DNA of 64,000 nt from contig CAVPGV010000009.1 in the NCBI GenBank assembly GCA_963704075.1, positions 124,001-188,000 of the forward strand. The letters run 5' to 3'. A model generated the notes under the pieces. The model was not told the DNA's origin and did no database searches. It saw only the letters and a program-made list of their open reading frames with translations. This DNA is from JADKAV01 sp963704075 (lineage in GTDB: Bacteria > Actinomycetota > Actinomycetes > S36-B12 > UBA10799). The first letter of the stretch is position 1. Each line of letters opens with the position of its first letter. Below are positions 61,034 to 64,000 of the stretch, piece by piece. A program made the position numbers and the translations under genes.

Positions 61034-62422
61034 CTAGTCGACCTGGTGGAGCCGGCGCGCCGCCTCGGCGATCGAACCGCTCAAGGACGGGTACACGGTG
61101 AACGTCGTCGCCAGATCATCCACGTTCAGTCCGAGTTCGACCGCCAGCGCCAGCGGATAGATGAGTTCGCTCGCGCTGGGAGCCACCACCACGGCCCCGA
61201 CCACGGTTCCCGACACCCGGCAGAAGATCTTGACGAAACCGTCCTCCAGCCCCTGCATCTTCGCCCGCGCGTTGGTGGCCAGCGGAAGTTTGATGCCATG
61301 GGCGCGCGCGATCCCCGAGTCGACATTCTCCTGCGTCACCCCGACGCTGGCGATCTGCGGATCGGTGAAGACGTTACTGCTGACCACTTTCAGGTTCAGT
61401 GGCGAGACCGCCTCGCCGAGCGCGTGCCACATCGCGATCCGCCCCTGCATTGCAGCCACGTTGGCCAAGGGCATGACACCGGTACAGTCCCCGGCCGCGT
61501 AGATGCCATTGACGTTGGTCCGGGAGACTCGGTCGACCTTCACGTAGCCGGCCTCGTCGAGTTCGACGCCCGCCTCGGCACATCCGAGGTCACCGGTGTT
61601 CGGGACCGCTCCGACCGCCATCAGACAATGACTGCCGAAAAGTTGGCTACCGTCCTGCAGCGTCACGATCACCCCCTCATCGGTGCGCTCCACCGCCTGC
61701 GCCCTGGTCTGCGGCGCCAGTTCCATTCCCCGCTGCTGGAGCACCACCTCGAGGACCTCCGCCGCGTCGTGATCCTGTGTGGGAAGCACCCGTTCCCGCG
61801 AGGACACCAGGACCACTTCGCTGCCCAGAGCGGTGTAGGCGCCCGCGAACTCCGCGCCGGTGACCCCGGATCCCACGACGATCAGCCGTTCGGGCAGCGC
61901 GCCGAGCGTGTACAGCTGCTGCCACGTGAGAATCCGCTCACCGTCCGGCACCGCACTGGGCAGTTCCCGCGGACGTGCCCCGGTCGCCAGCAGGATCACG
62001 TCGGCGACCAGGCGATCATCTCCGATCGCAACTTCCGCAGGTCCGACCAGACGGCCGTGCCCCTCGATGATCTCGACGCCGGCCTCCCGCAACCGCCGCG
62101 CGATGTCCTCGCTCTGCGCCTGCGCGAGCGCGAGCACACGCTGGTTCAGCAGGCCGAAGTCGACGCTCACCGTTCCCGGTCCAGGCACCTGACCGGCCAC
62201 CCGCACGCCGAGCTCCCCGGACACGTTGGCCCTGCCCACGCGCTCGGACGTGGCGATCAAGGTCTTGCTCGGCACGCAGTCGGTCAGGACCGCGGCACCT
62301 CCGATACCGCCGGATTCCACAACGGTGACGCTGGCTCCGAACTGTGCGGCCACCAGAGCGGCCTCGTAGCCGCCAGGACCACCACCGATGACGACGATCG
62401 ACTTGGGCATCAGCCGATTCAC
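61034..62422 (-). CDS. lpdA: Flavoprotein disulfide reductase family, LpdA-type NAD(P)H quinone reductase
   Basis: FAD/NAD(P)-dependent enzyme of 462 residues. It has the FAD motif IVVIGGGPGGYEAALVAA, the NAD(P) motif RLIVVGSGVTGAEFAGAY, VNGIYAAGDCTGVMPLANVA and the C-terminal dimerisation domain (FTDPQIASVGVTQ). The redox-disulfide site is reduced to one cysteine (GGAAVLTDCVPSKTLIAT), as in mycobacterial LpdA (Rv3303c), so it should be a quinone or small-molecule reductase, not a lipoamide dehydrogenase. GTG 62422 overlaps the ku stop; ATG 62410 is an alternative start. Confidence 0.92.
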   Translation of the reverse strand: MNRLMPKSIVVIGGGPGGYEAALVAAQFGASVTVVESGGIGGAAVLTDCVPSKTLIATSERVGRANVSGELGVRVAGQVPGPGTVSVDFGLLNQRVLALAQAQSEDIARRLREAGVEIIEGHGRLVGPAEVAIGDDRLVADVILLATGARPRELPSAVPDGERILTWQQLYTLGALPERLIVVGSGVTGAEFAGAYTALGSEVVLVSSRERVLPTQDHDAAEVLEVVLQQRGMELAPQTRAQAVERTDEGVIVTLQDGSQLFGSHCLMAVGAVPNTGDLGCAEAGVELDEAGYVKVDRVSRTNVNGIYAAGDCTGVMPLANVAAMQGRIAMWHALGEAVSPLNLKVVSSNVFTDPQIASVGVTQENVDSGIARAHGIKLPLATNARAKMQGLEDGFVKIFCRVSGTVVGAVVVAPSASELIYPLALAVELGLNVDDLATTFTVYPSLSGSIAEAARRLHQVD

Positions 62423-63420
62423 GCGGTCTTCCGGGTGCGCTTGGCCGCCGCAGTCTTCTTCGCCGAGGTCTTCTTCGCCGTCTTCTTCGCGGGGCTCTTC
62501 TTGGCGGGCGACTTTCTGGTGGGCGCTTTCGCCGACGTCTTCTTCGCCGCTGGCTTCCTCGCCGCCGTCTTGGTCGGCGCCTTCTTCGCTGGCGTCTTCT
62601 TCGCCGAGGTCTTGCGTGCGGTGGGCTTCTGGGCCGGCGCCTGATCGCCACCGGCACGCGCCAGGGACTCCCGCAGTGCGGTCAGCAGATCGACCACCTC
62701 GCCGCCGCCGGACGTGGGTTGATCGGCGACCACGACACCCTCCCCGCCGTTGACCTTCGCATCGATCAGCGCGAGCAACTGTTCGCGGTAGTTGTCGTGG
62801 TACTGGTCGGGATCGAAGTCGCCCGCGAGCGACTCGACGAGCGACGCCGCCATCGTCAGTTCCTGCGCGCGGATGTCGACGTCCTGATCGAGGATGTCGA
62901 AGTTGGGCTCCCTGACCTCATCGGGCCACAGCATGGTCTGCAGCATGAGCACGTTCTCCCTGACGCGAAGCACTCCCAACTGCTGTTTCTGCCGCAGGCT
63001 CACCTTCACGATGGCGGTCAGATCGGTGTCCTCGAGCGTCTCACGCAGCAGAACGTAGGGCTTGAGGGAACGCTCGTCCGGCTCGAGCAGGTACGACTTG
63101 TCGAAGCGCACCGGATCCACTTGCGCGCTCGGCACGAATTCGACGACGTCGATCTCCTTGGACGAGGTGACCGGCAGACTCGCGAAGTCCTCCTCGTCGA
63201 GCACGATCACAGGACCGTTCGGGACCTGGTAGGCCTTCGCGATGTCGGACAGTTCCAGCACATTGCCACATTCTCGACAGACCCGGTTGTACTTGACCCG
63301 GCCGTTGTCGACGGCATGAACTTGATGGAAGCGGACGTCGTGGTCCTCGGTGGCCGTGTAGGCCCTGACGGGCACAGAGACCAACCCGAAGGAGATCGAG
63401 CCCTTCCAAATCGCGCGCAC
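62419..63420 (-). CDS. ku: Non-homologous end-joining protein Ku with histone-H1-like tail
   Basis: Binds DNA double-strand ends and recruits LigD. The 333-residue protein has the prokaryotic Ku core (about 1-255; AIWKGSISFGLVSVPVRAYT; KYNRVCRECGNVLE; LLEPDERSLKPYVLLRETL). The C-terminal tail of about 70 residues is built from Lys/Ala/Pro/Thr repeats (KKTPAKKAPTKTAARKP), like histone H1 or mycobacterial HupB tails. It is divergent from ligD and 4-nt coupled to lpdA. Start GTG 63420; CAGGAT lies 6 nt upstream. Confidence 0.95.
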   Translation of the reverse strand: MRAIWKGSISFGLVSVPVRAYTATEDHDVRFHQVHAVDNGRVKYNRVCRECGNVLELSDIAKAYQVPNGPVIVLDEEDFASLPVTSSKEIDVVEFVPSAQVDPVRFDKSYLLEPDERSLKPYVLLRETLEDTDLTAIVKVSLRQKQQLGVLRVRENVLMLQTMLWPDEVREPNFDILDQDVDIRAQELTMAASLVESLAGDFDPDQYHDNYREQLLALIDAKVNGGEGVVVADQPTSGGGEVVDLLTALRESLARAGGDQAPAQKPTARKTSAKKTPAKKAPTKTAARKPAAKKTSAKAPTRKSPAKKSPAKKTAKKTSAKKTAAAKRTRKTA

Positions 63421-63509
63421 GTCCCTATCCTGCTCTGTCTGGGGGCTTTCATGCCAGTATCACCAACTGTTAACACTTCGGGGTAGTGCATTCGAGCGGG
63501 GTCGAAACT

Positions 63510-63515
63510 AGGGTC
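63510..63515 (+). promoter_or_regulatory. Predicted -10 element for ligD (leaderless)
   Basis: TAGGGT, 6-nt spacer, ATG 63522. It lies in the 101-bp ku/ligD divergent gap, which also holds the 8-bp palindrome TGTTAACA at 63468-63475. Confidence 0.5.
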
Positions 63516-63521
63516 GAACCA

Positions 63522-64000
63522 TGTCTGCCATCGTCGCCCAAGTGGAAGGTCGGCAGGTCCGCCTGACAAGTCTGACCCGGGTGATGTATCCGAGTATGGG
63601 GATCACGAAGAGCCAGGTCATCGACTACTACGCCACGGTCGGGCCCACAATCATCGAGCAGACCTCCGGCAGGCCGGTGACACGCATCCGCTTCCCGCAC
63701 GGAGTGGGCAGCCAATCCTTCTTCGAGAAGAACGCTCCCGAAGGCATCCCGGATTGGATCCCTCAGGTCATCATCAATTCCATCCGGTATCCCGTATTCG
63801 ACGAGGTTGCCGCGGTCGTCTGGTCGGCCCAGAACAATGCCCTCGAACTGCATACGCCGCAGTGGCGGGAACATGGCAGCGTGGACCGGCTGGTGGTCGA
63901 CCTGGACCCTGGTCCTGGTTCCGGGTTGGCGCAGTGTTGCGAGGTCGCGCTGCTGGTCGCCGATTACCTCGCCGCCGACGGTCTCACCGGGTCGGCGGTC
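63522..64000 (+). CDS. ligD: LigD polymerase domain, 3' end beyond the window
   Basis: The first 159 residues of an ATP-dependent DNA ligase D or stand-alone LigD-type polymerase. They match the primase/polymerase (PolDom) N-terminus: VRLTSLTRVMYPSMGITKSQ, VIDYYATVGPTI, RPVTRIRFPHGVG, FFEKNAPEGIPDW, and the metal-binding LVVDLDPGPGSG. The frame is open to the window edge. Whether nuclease and ligase domains follow cannot be seen. Partner of Ku for end joining. Start ATG 63522 is supported by a leaderless -10. Confidence 0.93.

Overview
The window is high-GC DNA from an actinomycete (Actinomycetota). The markers are WhiB2, MtrA-MtrB-LpqB, LytR-CpsA-Psr (LCP) proteins, the F420 genes fbiA/fbiB/fbiC, an AccE-type carboxylase subunit, Ku/LigD repair, frequent GTG starts and many apparently leaderless genes. 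From memory, the gene order follows the Mycobacterium tuberculosis Rv3240c-Rv3303c region closely (hpf, comF, lpqB, mtrB, mtrA, manA, SIS gene, manB, DUF3499, metallopeptidase, whiB2, fbiA, fbiB, manC, LCP, fadE, purE/purK, gtrA, PH-domain gene, birA, accD5, accE, maf, accA3, lpdA). It has been remodelled and carries large insertions. I cannot name a genus.

Layout. 1-6.3 kb: tail of an unknown gene, a LuxR-type regulator where secA would be expected, then hpf, comF and the mtrA-mtrB-lpqB envelope-stress operon. 6.8-13.9 kb: CAAX protease, cation efflux protein, the mannose/GDP-mannose supply genes (manA, SIS-domain gene, manB), DUF3499, a metallopeptidase and whiB2. 14.4-19.2 kb: a compact F420 locus with fbiC divergent from fbiA-fbiB. 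19.2-24.6 kb: manC, a TIGR03089 gene and a very large secreted amidase/SpoIID/cell-wall-binding protein.

24.9-42.2 kb is the accessory heart of the window: a surface-glycopolymer locus bracketed by two LCP ligases. It holds three polyol-phosphate (TagF-like) polymerases, two paralogous sulfotransferase-like proteins, a LicC-like nucleotidyltransferase, three family-2 glycosyltransferases and a membrane GT-C-like enzyme. A plausible reading is synthesis of a phosphodiester-linked, possibly sulfated wall polymer that the LCP proteins attach to peptidoglycan.

42.3-64 kb: two acyl-CoA dehydrogenases, a PEBP-like protein, the purK-purE operon, GtrA, two acyl-CoA carboxylase beta subunits with epsilon and biotinylated alpha subunits, birA, a class III cyclase, maf, two secreted proteins, lpdA, ku and the start of ligD.

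Two global features stand out. First, at least sixteen genes start 6 or 7 nt after a TANNNT -10 element, so they are probably leaderless; this fixes many start codons. Second, seven places look like single-base insertions that split otherwise normal genes (CPBP protease, the large TagF protein twice, the second TagF-like protein, the PEBP protein, purK, accE). The bias to one extra base, usually in short C/G runs, suggests sequence error rather than gene decay, but reads would be needed to decide.
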